A stretch of 64,000 nt of DNA from Pictodentalium vernedei (lineage: Eukaryota > Mollusca > Scaphopoda > Dentaliida > Dentaliidae), in the NCBI GenBank assembly GCA_031216915.1, contig CM062289.1:395710674-395774673 (forward strand), written 5' to 3'. Positions 21,727 to 35,500 of this stretch are shown piece by piece. Every line of letters starts with the position of its first letter. Position 1 is the first letter of the stretch. Position numbers and translations under genes: made by a program. The notes below the pieces were generated by a model. That model was given only the letters and a program-made list of their open reading frames with translations. It was not told where the DNA came from and did not search any database.

Positions 21727-24700
21727 ACCATGTATATTTTCGACACGCAAGCAAGGGGACTGCCCAACTTGGTTTTTCATAATTTCTTGCCCAGCCTTTG
21801 TCTGGTGAAACTCTGGATCGGGTTACGCCCCTGGGTTTTTTTTAAAGAGTAATTTTATTTCCATTAAGATGAAATAGGACTTGGCGCCACTACAAATATA
21901 TTCATTTCTGATCCTTTGAAAAGGACGAATGAGATTACTGCATATCTTCACCAAATCTACAAACTTTCACCGTGATGCATAGTTTGAAACCCTCTTTGCA
22001 ATGTTTGTCTTGTGTTTCTCGATTTTTAAACAGTCCCCTCAACACCGATAGACCTACATTATTTGAAACACAATATTTTTTTTTCATCAGACTAAATGCT
22101 GAGAAGGAGTCGATCAACTAAGGCGAGAATTGATTTCACCCCCTTCTCCCGCCCATTACTTCTACACAACAGCTCAGAAACTATAAACAATACAGCTTAT
22201 AACGTGTAGGGAACCGAGTACCAGGCGAATTGCAACTATTGCCGCGTGTAACTGCCAGAGGTTTCGGCTTACACCAGCCCAAAGCCAAACTGAATTTCAA
22301 AATTAGCAACGCATGGTGTACTTTCCATAATATCAACAGCCCATCAACACAGGTTCACAGACCCGCCTCGTTCACGGACACAAGGCAACTGAAGGGCTCG
22401 TATCAAATTTGAAATAAAAATTGTAAATTTAGCAGCTGCACTGTCGGCCATGTGCACGCCTCAGTGTATTTGTGTTGGTTACGAATGCTAATACCATTTG
22501 TACATACGGTGCAACAAAACAGAATAATTTATTATCAGTTATCCGACTTCTATATATATGCAAAGCTGCAGTCGGAAATAATACAGTCCACGAAAAGAGC
22601 GTCCTGAGAAAATATTTTGGTGTTAAAAATTGCTGAAGTATTTTATTTAGTTGAAGCATCGCTGTCAGATCTTCTTGCAAGAAAATAACCGATTGGATAG
22701 ATTCACTGCAATATCTTGAAAGGGCCGATTAAAATGACCTGGTGGCATGAAAAAGCAATTGAATATTTGGATGTATTTTGTTTGAAAACATAAAAATATT
22801 TCGTCAACAGCGCCTGGATGCGCTGAACTGGGGACAATATACCCTTCCATACCCTTCTCGAAATCTACCATTGACACCAAGACTTATTTTGTATCTATGT
22901 TCATGGAGGCTAACTGGCGAAAGGGGAGGTGATAGTCTTCTTGAGATCTACTTTAAATGACAACATTTCTCTTGCATTTAAAACCTCGTATTGTTTGTAA
23001 AGTTTGTGTATCTTGCGAATAGCTATCAATTTGCATTACAGTATTTATAATGCCGTTATGGAGTGAAATAGTAACGTTTGTAAAGTGTTTTTAGTCTTTG
23101 TCAGAAAATTAAAATAAAAAAACAAATTCCTTCTTTCAACTCAGCTGGGTGTCAAGAAATATGTCTTTTGTACATACATCAATTTCTACATTCAAATTTT
23201 ATCGGGTGGGAGTAACTTTTGTATTCTAGGGGGGGGGGGGGGGGGTGATAGCGGCTTCGATCAAACATTCTATAGGTGGGACGGAAGCAGTGGTTGCAGC
23301 GTGAATGAATGGGTTCGCGCAAGTAAACCCCATTCGGCCGTTGTCATGGTTGCATCGTTGCAAGCAACAAATTACATTAATGCCAAGGGTAGTTTATCTA
23401 TCAGGGTGAGCTGAAACCCGTGTCCACATAAATAAACTTTTATTCTATGACCTATTCTATCTGTGCACTTTTATCGGGTTAATAAGGAACATTTTGTAGA
23501 CGAAGGGTATAATGTGGATTGCTTCAGTGTCCTTTGAGAACAATAAAAATACACCCTCTGAAACAAAGTTTATACAAACTCTCCCGTTGGTCGCATTAGA
23601 AAAAACATTTTATAGTCGAGTTAGTGTTGGGTTTCGTTTTTTTTTCAGAAAATGAATGCGTTTGAAATAAATGTGCGTAACAAACTGTCTTGTCATTAGA
23701 ACCAGAATTTCGTCAAAGCTCTCAGATATAAAAAAAATATAGGAAACCACTGTAACATTAAAACATAGACAGTTTATAAAACACATCATGTTGCATGTGC
23801 ACATCATTAATGCAAAATAGCAGTTGTCCTTCGTCGAACACTATCCTCCATTTATAAAAAACAAGCTACCAACAAAAAGTTTTGTCTGGCCATTTACAGT
23901 CAAATAATCCTGGTAGGAACTCAGAGTAGTGTCTGTTTGCTGCTTGAGCCGACAACCAACGCCTGGGGTGCATATCCCAATAATGTGGTTTTATGGGTAT
24001 AAACGATCAGTAAAACTTCAATTTGGTTTTGGTGACCACATAGTTATAGGTGTTGGAAGTCACCGTAAATATGAATAAATTAATAATCTCCAGAAAAATG
24101 TTAGTGTATCAGTGGCAAAGTCTCGAGCGTGGAACCACAAGCAAACAAAATTCGTTATTACTACGTGCAATGCGTGGATTGTGGACTACCACTGAAACAC
24201 CTATGGAGTGGAGTTTCTCTCAGGCAAACACACCTCCTCGTCTGTTAAAAAAACATGGAAATAATAAGGAAAATTTCAGCCATTTCACCTCCGACTTGAA
24301 CGCGCAGGGTCACTGTCCTAAAGGGTGTTACAACCAGATGCGTCACGAAGAATATCAATTGGGGGAGGGGTGGAAAACATGACTTGTTCCGCCGGTGATT
24401 CCTAATGTTACGACTGATGAAATATTTCAACTACACTTTGGCCATTTATCTGCGAAGCATTTAGCTGATTGGTTCTGATAGTCGATAAGGGGAGATAACC
24501 GTCCATTTGAACCAGTCATCAAAAGTGGAAAGCTGCCAATGGATGCAGCAACTATTCACGAACGATGACTGAAAATTTCAATTAAATCCCTCAAGAATTT
24601 TCTTAGATAGAGTGTTTTAACGAGATGTTTTGAATTTGGTCTTTTTCAAGATGTTGCGAAGCGGGACGGGGATGTGCACGGCGGACACCCCCCCCCCCCC

Positions 24701-27156
24701 CCCGGTCTGGGATAGTGCCCCTTAAAACTTATAATTCAGTGCCACGGGTGGATAGATGGGACAAAAGCAACCTCGCGTTTTCAAGAACTTTGCCTGTGGA
24801 TCACGACACTACCCTTAAAACATAGATAATGGCCAGAACTCGAAAGTGAACAGAAATCGCTTGCGAAAAAGATGGCTAGCTAGACATTAAAATGGAACAC
24901 ACGGCAGTTTCAGATATAGCTTGTGGAGGGGGGGGAGGGGGGGGGGCTTGGACCCATCGAGGAGACCCTAGTTCGACCCAATGGAAGAAAATTTGATTTC
25001 TCAATCTAACCGAACTGAAGAACGCTGTTTACATGCATCTGGGCGAAAAAAATGGAGATTAGGCGGCTGGTATGTCGAAATGTCTCCATGTGGACTGCTA
25101 ATGGCAATCCACATAGAGAGCCATTTCGTATACCGGCAGTCTATGCAATGAGATCCATTTCGCTTGTTGGTCGTTTTCACGCACCAACAGGCTGCATTAA
25201 TTTTGCGATTCCCCCCCCCCCTCCTCCCAGGGGTGGCGGCACTATCTTTTCAAGATATTTTCAGTCGACGTTCAGTCACAACTCTATTTTGTAGAAAACG
25301 CAGGCTTATGCGATTATTTACCTGAAGTTGGAAACGGGGCAATCTTCTGAAATAAAAAAAATGCTCTATTTCGCAGACGCCCAAGTCAAAGTATCACCTG
25401 GATTCGAAACCACTCGCAGCGATCTCTTCCAATGCTTATGAGTGCCGAAAACATTGAGCACGTGACCTAGTGCATTTGCCACCCAAAGTTGTGAGCAGGA
25501 TTAAATAGGAATCATCGGCCGATTGGTTCAAAATCTGTTGGCTTTGAATCCATCAATCAATATATTTTTATCCAGTTTGTACAGTATTAAAAACCTTTTT
25601 CTATAATTTTGTGCCAGAATGAGTGAAAATCTCTCAAAAACATGTGGCATGAAAACAAAGTGTCAAGTTCATTCAGTGCAAGACCAGACGGCAGAAGCGA
25701 AAATTCCAAAGTTCAATTTAAATTTTACCTTGTACTATATATTTTTTCCAGTTTTTGTTAGTTCAAAAAAGATGATGTACTTTTGGATGTATAGGTAACT
25801 TGGTGTGTTGTACAGAGAGTGAAAGGTTAGCAATGCTGTCAATGGGATTTTGGGGCTTTTAACAACCTCATATCGAGAACGTATTGAACGCCCCAATCCA
25901 CTTGGCTACTGAACCTTTCACTAAAATTTTGAAATAAAGCGTTGTAATACACCCAGGTGTTAAAAAATCAAAACCATTCAGATTGATTATTCTCTAATGT
26001 TTGTTAACAGTCGGAAACTTGATTATCCTTATCCGAAAGCAAGACTGACGGACAAATAATTTGATTATACAAAGCTTTAATTTATATTCTTTTTGAACAG
26101 ACGATTTTTTCGATGAGATCTGTTCGGGTATACTTAGCCCATGTTGCACATTCAACACTGTGATTACGTTACTCTGCGTAGTGTACAGCGTATAATGTTT
26201 TGTCCATATTTCAATGAAAAATATGATCATTCAGAGCCATATTTTAAACGCCAGTATCTCTCGACACAACAGATGGAATAAGCTGATCTTTTCAGCCTAG
26301 AATTCTGACACGTACATTAAGAGAAACCATGCCTTTTTTCTCCTAAAGTTTTGTTAATAAAAAATGTCAAATTGAAAAAAGTCAAACATCGACTAAATAA
26401 TCATTCATCTTTTGCCCCCTGTTAATATTCGTATCCATGCTCAAAGTCAAACCTTAAACCCGAAAATCTTATTCTGGAGTAAAGATTGACCAAGAGAAAC
26501 CTTCTAATGTTCTCTTTATTTTAATAACGTGCAACTCAGATAAACGGGACATGCCGATAATGACAATGATTCGTCATCGTCTAACTACTCAGAATGAAAG
26601 TATGATATCAAAGAAAAATTCTGTTTTTCAAGGCTGCGCACATACACATACATCTTATGTGTTGGGGGGGGGGGATTGCTTGGGGATAGTGTTGTGTGGC
26701 TGGAGGGAGGCTTTGCACAATATTATGTTAGTTTGGGCAGGGCCGTCACTAACAATTTTTATTTATTTATTTTTCTTGGGATGTAGGGGTGGGGGAGGTA
26801 CAGGACATCTGAGCCCGACGGCTCGGTCATATCGTCCAAATTATCGGATCGTACCTAATTCCTTTTATCGAAGACACATACGCAAAAATATACTTTCCAT
26901 TGATAGAATACTTACATGGCAGGGAATTTATTAGAATTTCATGACAGTGCTGTCCATTACAAACCAATTGGGCGGATATGCCCGACCTTCTGGGTGCTTT
27001 CAACAGGTCATGGTCATAAAAATAATTTATTATTACTTGCTCTCTCTCCCTGGATGTGTGATTCTACCGATATTGTGAGTCTGGAATTTATTGCACTTTC
27101 TGATGTGTGTATATTTTATCGGCGAGCAAGAGATTTAGTCCAGCTGAGTACTCAAA
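21727..27156. repeat. Array unit 5 (mosaic: class B left part, unit-7/8-like right part)
   Basis: 5430 bp. The left part carries class B bases at the three linked sites, plus a private G to A at 22731. Further right it has the variants otherwise seen only in units 7 and 10 (A instead of G in 'aaaaaacatttt' near 23607, and T in 'cacctcctcg' near 24234). At the right end it carries C in 'ggtacagg' near 26801, shared only with unit 8. The order of these markers indicates a recombinant unit. Run lengths are 17, 16, 8/10, 11 and 11. Confidence 0.97.
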
Positions 27157-30100
27157 ACCATGTATATTTTCGACACGCAAGCAAGGGGACTGCCCAACTT
27201 GGTTTTTCATAATTTCTTGCCCAGCCTTTGTCTAGTGAAACTCTGGATCGGGTTACGCCCCTGGGTTTTTTTTAAAGAGTAATTTTATTTCCATTAAGAT
27301 GAAATAGGACTTGGCGCCACTACAAATATATTCATTTCTGATCCTTTGAAAAGGACGAATGAGATTACTGCATATCTTCACCAAATCTACAAACTTTCAC
27401 CGTGATGCATAGTTTGAAACCCTCTTTGCAATGTTTGTCTTGTGTTTCTCGATTTTTAAACAGTCCCCTCAACACCGATAGACCTACATTATTTGAAACA
27501 CAATATTTTTTTTTCATCAGACTAAATGCTGAGAAGGAGTCGATCAACTAAGGCGAGAATTGATTTCACCCCCTTCTCCCGCCCATTACTTCTACACAAC
27601 AGCTCAGAAACTATAAACAATACAGCTTATAACGTGTAGGGAACCGAGTACCAGGCGAATTGCAACTATTGCCGCGTGTAACTGCCAGAGGTTTCGGCTT
27701 ACACCAGCCCAAAGCCAAACTGAATTTCAAAATTAGCAACGCATGGTGTACTTTCCATAATATCAACAGCCCATCAACACAGGTTCACAGACCCGCCTCG
27801 TTCACGGACACAAGGCAACTGAAGGGCTCGTATCAAATTTGAAATAAAAATTGTAAATTTAGCAGCTGCACTGTCGGCCATGTGCACGCCTCAGTGTATT
27901 TGTGTTGGTTACGAATGCTAATACCATTTGTACATACGGTGCAACAAAACAGAATAATTTATTATCAGTTATCCGACTTCTATATATATGCAAAGCTGCA
28001 GTCGGAAATAATACAGTCCACGAAAAGAGCGTCCTGAGAAAATATTTTGATGTTAAAAATTGCTGAAGTATTTTATTTAGTTGAAGCATCGCTGTCAGAT
28101 CTTCTTGCAAGAAAATAACCGATTGGATAGATTCACTGCAATATCTTGAAAGGGCCGATTGAAATGACCTGGTGGCATGGAAAAGCAATTGAATATTTGG
28201 ATGTATTTTGTTTGAAAACATAAAAATATTTCGTCAACAGCGCCTGGATGCGCTGAACTGGGGACAATATACCCTTCCATACCCTTCTCGAAATCTACCA
28301 TTGACACCAAGACTTATTTTGTATCTATGTTCATGGAGGCTAACTGGCGAAAGGGGAGGTGATAGTCTTCTTGAGATCTACTTTAAATGACAACATTTCT
28401 CTTGCATTTAAAACCTCGTATTGTTTGTAAAGTTTGTGTATCTTGCGAATAGCTATCAATTTGCATTACAGTATTTATAATGCCGTTATGGAGTGAAATA
28501 GTAACGTTTGTAAAGTGTTTTTAGTCTTTGTCAGAAAATTAAAATAAAAAAACAAATTCCTTCTTTCAACTCAGCTGGGTGTCAAGAAATATGTCTTTTG
28601 TACATACATCAATTTCTACATTCAAATTTTATCGGGTGGGAGTAACTTTTGTATTCTAGGGGGGGGGGGGGGTGATAGCGGCTTCGATCAAACATTCTAT
28701 AGGTGGGACGGAAGCAGTGGTTGCAGCGTGAATGAATGGGTTCGCGCAAGTAAACCCCATTCGGCCGTTGTCATGGTTGCATCGTTGCAAGCAACAAATT
28801 ACATTAATGCCAAGGGTAGTTTATCTATCAGGGTGAGCTGAAACCCGTGTCCACATAAATAAACTTTTATTCTATGACCTATTCTATCTGTGCACTTTTA
28901 TCGGGTTAATAAGGAACATTTTGTAGACGAAGGGTATAATGTGGATTGCTTCAGTGTCCTTTGAGAACAATAAAAATACACCCTCTGAAACAAAGTTTAT
29001 ACAAACTCTCCCGTTGGTCGCATTAGAAAAAACGTTTTATAGTCGAGTTAGTGTTGGGTTTCGTTTTTTTTTCAGAAAATGAATGCGTTTGAAATAAATG
29101 TGCGTAACAAACTGTCTTGTCATTAGAACCAGAATTTCGTCAAAGCTCTCAGATATAAAAAAAAATATAGGAAACCACTGTAACATTAAAACATAGACAG
29201 TTTATAAAACACATCATGTTGCATGTGCACATCATTAATGCAAAATAGCAGTTGTCCTTCGTCGAACACTATCCTCCATTTATAAAAAACAAGCTACCAA
29301 CAAAAAGTTTTGTCTGGCCATTTACAGTCAAATAATCCTGGTAGGAACTCAGAGTAGTGTCTGTTTGCTGCTTGAGCCGACAACCAACGCCTGGGGTGCA
29401 TATCCCAATAATGTGGTTTTATGGGTATAAACGATCAGTAAAACTTCAATTTGGTTTTGGTGACCACATAGTTATAGGTGTTGGAAGTCACCGTAAATAT
29501 GAATAAATTAATAATCTCCAGAAAAATGTTAGTGTATCAGTGGCAAAGTCTCGAGCGTGGAACCACAAGCAAACAAAATTCGTTATTACTACGTGCAATG
29601 CGTGGATTGTGGACTACCACTGAAACACCTATGGAGTGGAGTTTCTCTCAGGCAAACACACCCCCTCGTCTGTTAAAAAAACATGGAAATAATAAGGAAA
29701 ATTTCAGCCATTTCACCTCCGACTTGAACGCGCAGGGTCACTGTCCTAAAGGGTGTTACAACCAGATGCGTCACGAAGAATATCAATTGGGGGAGGGGTG
29801 GAAAACATGACTTGTTCCGCCGGTGATTCCTAATGTTACGACTGATGAAATATTTCAACTACACTTTGGCCATTTATCTGCGAAGCATTTAGCTGATTGG
29901 TTCTGATAGTCGATAAGGGGAGATAACCGTCCATTTGAACCAGTCATCAAAAGTGGAAAGCTGCCAATGGATGCAGCAACTATTCACGAACGATGACTGA
30001 AAATTTCAATTAAATCCCTCAAAAATTTTCTTAGATAGAGTGTTTTAACGAGATGTTTTGAATTTGGTCTTTTTCAAGATGTTGCGAAGCGGGACGGGGA

Positions 30101-32587
30101 TGTGCACGGCGGACACCCCCCCCCCCCCCGGTCTGGGATAGTGCCCCTTAAAACTTATAATTCAGTGCCACGGGTGGATAGATGGGACAAAAGCAACCTC
30201 GCGTTTTCAAGAACTTTGCCTGTGGATCACGACACTACCCTTAAAACATAGATAATGGCCAGAACTCGAAAGTGAACAGAAATCGCTTGCGAAAAAGATG
30301 GCTAGCTAGACATTAAAATGGAACACACGGCAGTTTCAGATATAGCTTGTGGAGGGGGGGGGGGGGAGGGGGGGGGCTTGGACCCATCGAGGAGACCCTA
30401 GTTCGACCCAATGGAAGAAAATTTGATTTCTCAATCTAACCGAACTGAAGAACGCTGTTTACATGCATCTGGGCGAAAAAAATGGAGATTAGGCGGCTGG
30501 TATGTCGAAATGTCTCCATGTGGACTGCTAATGGCAATCCACATAGAGAGCCATTTCGTATACCGGCAGTCTATGCAATGAGATCCATTTCGCTTGTTGG
30601 TCGTTTTCACGCACCAACAGGCTGCATTAATTTTGCGATTCCCCCCCCCCTCCTCCCAGGGGTGGCGGCACTATCTTTTCAAGATATTTTCAGTCGACGT
30701 TCAGTCACAACTCTATTTTGTAGAAAACGCAGGCTTATGCGATTATTTACCTGAAGTTGGAAACGGGGCAATCTTCTGAAATAAAAAAAATGCTCTATTT
30801 CGCAGACGCCCAAGTCAAAGTATCACCTGGATTCGAAACCACTCGCAGCGATCTCTTCCAATGCTTATGAGTGCCGAAAACATTGAGCACGTGACCTAGT
30901 GCATTTGCCACCCAAAGTTGTGAGCAGGATTAAATAGGAATCATCGGCCGATTGGTTCAAAATCTGTTGGCTTTGAATCCATCAATCAATATATTTTTAT
31001 CCAGTTTGTACAGTATTAAAAACCTTTTTCTATAATTTTGTGCCAGAATGAGTGAAAATCTCTCAAAAACATGTGGCATGAAAACAAAGTGTCAAGTTCA
31101 TTCAGTGCAAGACCAGACGGCAGAAGCGAAAATTCCAAAGTTCAATTTAAATTTTACCTTGTACTATATATTTTTTCCAGTTTTTGTTAGTTCAAAAAAG
31201 ATGATGTACTTTTGGATGTATAGGTAACTTGGTGTGTTGTACAGAGAGTGAAAGGTTAGCAATGCTGTCAATGGGATTTTGGGGCTTTTAACAACCTCAT
31301 ATCGAGAACGTATTGAACGCCCCAATCCACTTGGCTACTGAACCTTTCACTAAAATTTTGAAATAAAGCGTTGTAATACACCCAGGTGTTAAAAAATCAA
31401 AACCATTCAGATTGATTATTCTCTAATGTTTGTTAACAGTCGGAAACTTGATTATCTTTATCCGAAAGCAAGACTGACGGACAAATAATTTGATTATACA
31501 AAGCTTTAATTTATATTCTTTTTGAACAGACGATTTTTTCGATGAGATCTGTTCGGGTATACTTAGCCCATGTTGCACATTCAACACTGTGATTACGTTA
31601 CTCTGCGTAGTGTACAGCGTATAATGTTTTGTCCATATTTCAATGAAAAATATGATCATTCAGAGCCATATTTTAAACGCCAGTATCTCTCGACACAACA
31701 GATGGAATAAGCTGATCTTTTCAGCCTAGAATTCTGACACGTACATTAAGAGAAACCATGCCTTTTTTCTCCTAAAGTTTTGTTAATAAAAAATGTCAAA
31801 TTGAAAAAAGTCAAACATCGACTAAATAATCATTCATCTTTTGCCCCCTGTTAATATTCGTATCCATGCTCAAAGTCAAACCTTAAACCCGAAAATCTTA
31901 TTCTGGAGTAAAGATTGACCAAGAGAAACCTTCTAATGTTCTCTTTATTTTAATAACGTGCAACTCAGATAAACGGGACATGCCGATAATGACAATGATT
32001 CGTCATCGTCTAACTACTCAGAATGAAAGTATGATATCAAAGAAAAATTCTGTTTTTCAAGGCTGCGCACATACACATACATCTTATGTGTTGGGGGGGG
32101 GGGGGATTGCTTGGGGATAGTGTTGTGTGGCTGGAGGGAGGCTTTGCACAATATTATGTTAGTTTGGGCAGGGCCGTCACTAACAATTTTTATTTATTTA
32201 TTTTTCTTGGGATGTAGGGGTGGGGGAGGTATAGGACATCTGAGCCCGACGGCTCGGTCATATCGTCCAAATTATCGGATCGTACCTAATTCCTTTTATC
32301 GAAGACACATACGCAAAAATATACTTTCCATTGATAGAATACTTACATGGCAGGGAATTTATTAGAATTTCATGACAGTGCTGTCCATTACAAACCAATT
32401 GGGCGGATATGCCCGACCTTCTGGGTGCTTTCAACAGGTCATGGTCATAAAAATAATTTATTATTACTTGCTCTCTCTCCCTGGATGTGTGATTCTACCG
32501 ATATTGTGAGTCTGGAATTTATTGCACTTTCTGATGTGTGTATATTTTATCGGCGAGCAAGAGATTTAGTCCAGCTGAGTACTCAAA
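27157..32587. repeat. Array unit 6 (class A, first member of duplicated trio)
   Basis: 5431 bp. Class A. It matches unit 9 at all fifteen diagnostic sites checked, including the A in 'ccctcaaaaa' near 30021 shared only with units 1 and 9. Run lengths are 14, 14, 13/9, 10 and 13. Unit 9 differs from it mainly in those run lengths, plus a private base near 48900. Confidence 0.97.
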
Positions 32588-35500
32588 ACCATGTATATTT
32601 TCGACACGCAAGCAAGGGGACTGCCCAACTTGGTTTTTCATAATTTCTTGCCCAGCCTTTGTCTAGTGAAACTCTGGATCGGGTTACGCCCCTGGGTTTT
32701 TTTTAAAGAGTAATTTTATTTCCATTAAGATGAAATAGGACTTGGCGCCACTACAAATATATTCATTTCTGATCCTTTGAAAAGGACGAATGAGATTACT
32801 GCATATCTTCACCAAATCTACAAACTTTCACCGTGATGCATAGTTTGAAACCCTCTTTGCAATGTTTGTCTTGTGTTTCTCGATTTTTAAACAGTCCCCT
32901 CAACACCGATAGACCTACATTATTTGAAACACAATATTTTTTTTTCATCAGACTAAATGCTGAGAAGGAGTCGATCAACTAAGGCGAGAATTGATTTCAC
33001 CCCCTTCTCCCGCCCATTACTTCTACACAACAGCTCAGAAACTATAAACAATACAGCTTATAACGTGTAGGGAACCGAGTACCAGGCGAATTGCAACTAT
33101 TGCCGCGTGTAACTGCCAGAGGTTTCGGCTTACACCAGCCCAAAGCCAAACTGAATTTCAAAATTAGCAACGCATGGTGTACTTTCCATAATATCAACAG
33201 CCCATCAACACAGGTTCACAGACCCGCCTCGTTCACGGACACAAGGCAACTGAAGGGCTCGTATCAAATTTGAAATAAAAATTGTAAATTTAGCAGCTGC
33301 ACTGTCGGCCATGTGCACGCCTCAGTGTATTTGTGTTGGTTACGAATGCTAATACCATTTGTACATACGGTGCAACAAAACAGAATAATTTATTATCAGT
33401 TATCCGACTTCTATATATATGCAAAGCTGCAGTCGGAAATAATACAGTCCACGAAAAGAGCGTCCTGAGAAAATATTTTGATGTTAAAAATTGCTGAAGT
33501 ATTTTATTTAGTTGAAGCATCGCTGTCAGATCTTCTTGCAAGAAAATAACCGATTGGATAGATTCACTGCAATATCTTGAAAGGGCCGATTGAAATGACC
33601 TGGTGGCATGGAAAAGCAATTGAATATTTGGATGTATTTTGTTTGAAAACATAAAAATATTTCGTCAACAGCGCCTGGATGCGCTGAACTGGGGACAATA
33701 TACCCTTCCATACCCTTCTCGAAATCTACCATTGACACCAAGACTTATTTTGTATCTATGTTCATGGAGGCTAACTGGCGAAAGGGGAGGTGATAGTCTT
33801 CTTGAGATCTACTTTAAATGACAACATTTCTCTTGCATTTAAAACCTCGTATTGTTTGTAAAGTTTGTGTATCTTGCGAATAGCTATCAATTTGCATTAC
33901 AGTATTTATAATGCCGTTATGGAGTGAAATAGTAACGTTTGTAAAGTGTTTTTAGTCTTTGTCAGAAAATTAAAATAAAAAAACAAATTCCTTCTTTCAA
34001 CTCAGCTGGGTGTCAAGAAATATGTCTTTTGTACATACATCAATTTCTACATTCAAATTTTATCGGGTGGGAGTAACTTTTGTATTCTAGGGGGGGGGGG
34101 GGGGTGATAGCGGCTTCGATCAAACATTCTATAGGTGGGACGGAAGCAGTGGTTGCAGCGTGAATGAATGGGTTCGCGCAAGTAAACCCCATTCGGCCGT
34201 TGTCATGGTTGCATCGTTGCAAGCAACAAATTACATTAATGCCAAGGGTAGTTTATCTATCAGGGTGAGCTGAAACCCGTGTCCACATAAATAAACTTTT
34301 ATTCTATGACCTATTCTATCTGTGCACTTTTATCGGGTTAATAAGGAACATTTTGTAGACGAAGGGTATAATGTGGATTGCTTCAGTGTCCTTTGAGAAC
34401 AATAAAAATACACCCTCTGAAACAAAGTTTATACAAACTCTCCCGTTGGTCGCATTAGAAAAAACATTTTATAGTCGAGTTAGTGTTGGGTTTCGTTTTT
34501 TTTTCAGAAAATGAATGCGTTTGAAATAAATGTGCGTAACAAACTGTCTTGTCATTAGAACCAGAATTTCGTCAAAGCTCTCAGATATAAAAAAATATAG
34601 GAAACCACTGTAACATTAAAACATAGACAGTTTATAAAACACATCATGTTGCATGTGCACATCATTAATGCAAAATAGCAGTTGTCCTTCGTCGAACACT
34701 ATCCTCCATTTATAAAAAACAAGCTACCAACAAAAAGTTTTGTCTGGCCATTTACAGTCAAATAATCCTGGTAGGAACTCAGAGTAGTGTCTGTTTGCTG
34801 CTTGAGCCGACAACCAACGCCTGGGGTGCATATCCCAATAATGTGGTTTTATGGGTATAAACGATCAGTAAAACTTCAATTTGGTTTTGGTGACCACATA
34901 GTTATAGGTGTTGGAAGTCACCGTAAATATGAATAAATTAATAATCTCCAGAAAAATGTTAGTGTATCAGTGGCAAAGTCTCGAGCGTGGAACCACAAGC
35001 AAACAAAATTCGCTATTACTACGTGCAATGCGTGGATTGTGGACTACCACTGAAACACCTATGGAGTGGAGTTTCTCTCAGGCAAACACACCTCCTCGTC
35101 TGTTAAAAAAACATGGAAATAATAAGGAAAATTTCAGCCATTTCACCTCCGACTTGAACGCGCAGGGTCACTGTCCTAAAGGGTGTTACAACCAGATGCG
35201 TCACGAAGAATATCAATTGGGGGAGGGGTGGAAAACATGACTTGTTCCGCCGGTGATTCCTAATGTTACGACTGATGAAATATTTCAACTACACTTTGGC
35301 CATTTATCTGCGAAGCATTTAGCTGATTGGTTCTGATAGTCGATAAGGGGAGATAACCGTCCATTTGAACCAGTCATCAAAAGTGGAAAGCTGCCAATGG
35401 ATGCAGCAACTATTCACGAACGATGACTGAAAATTTCAATTAAATCCCTCAAGAATTTTCTTAGATAGAGTGTTTTAACGAGATGTTTTGAATTTGGTCT

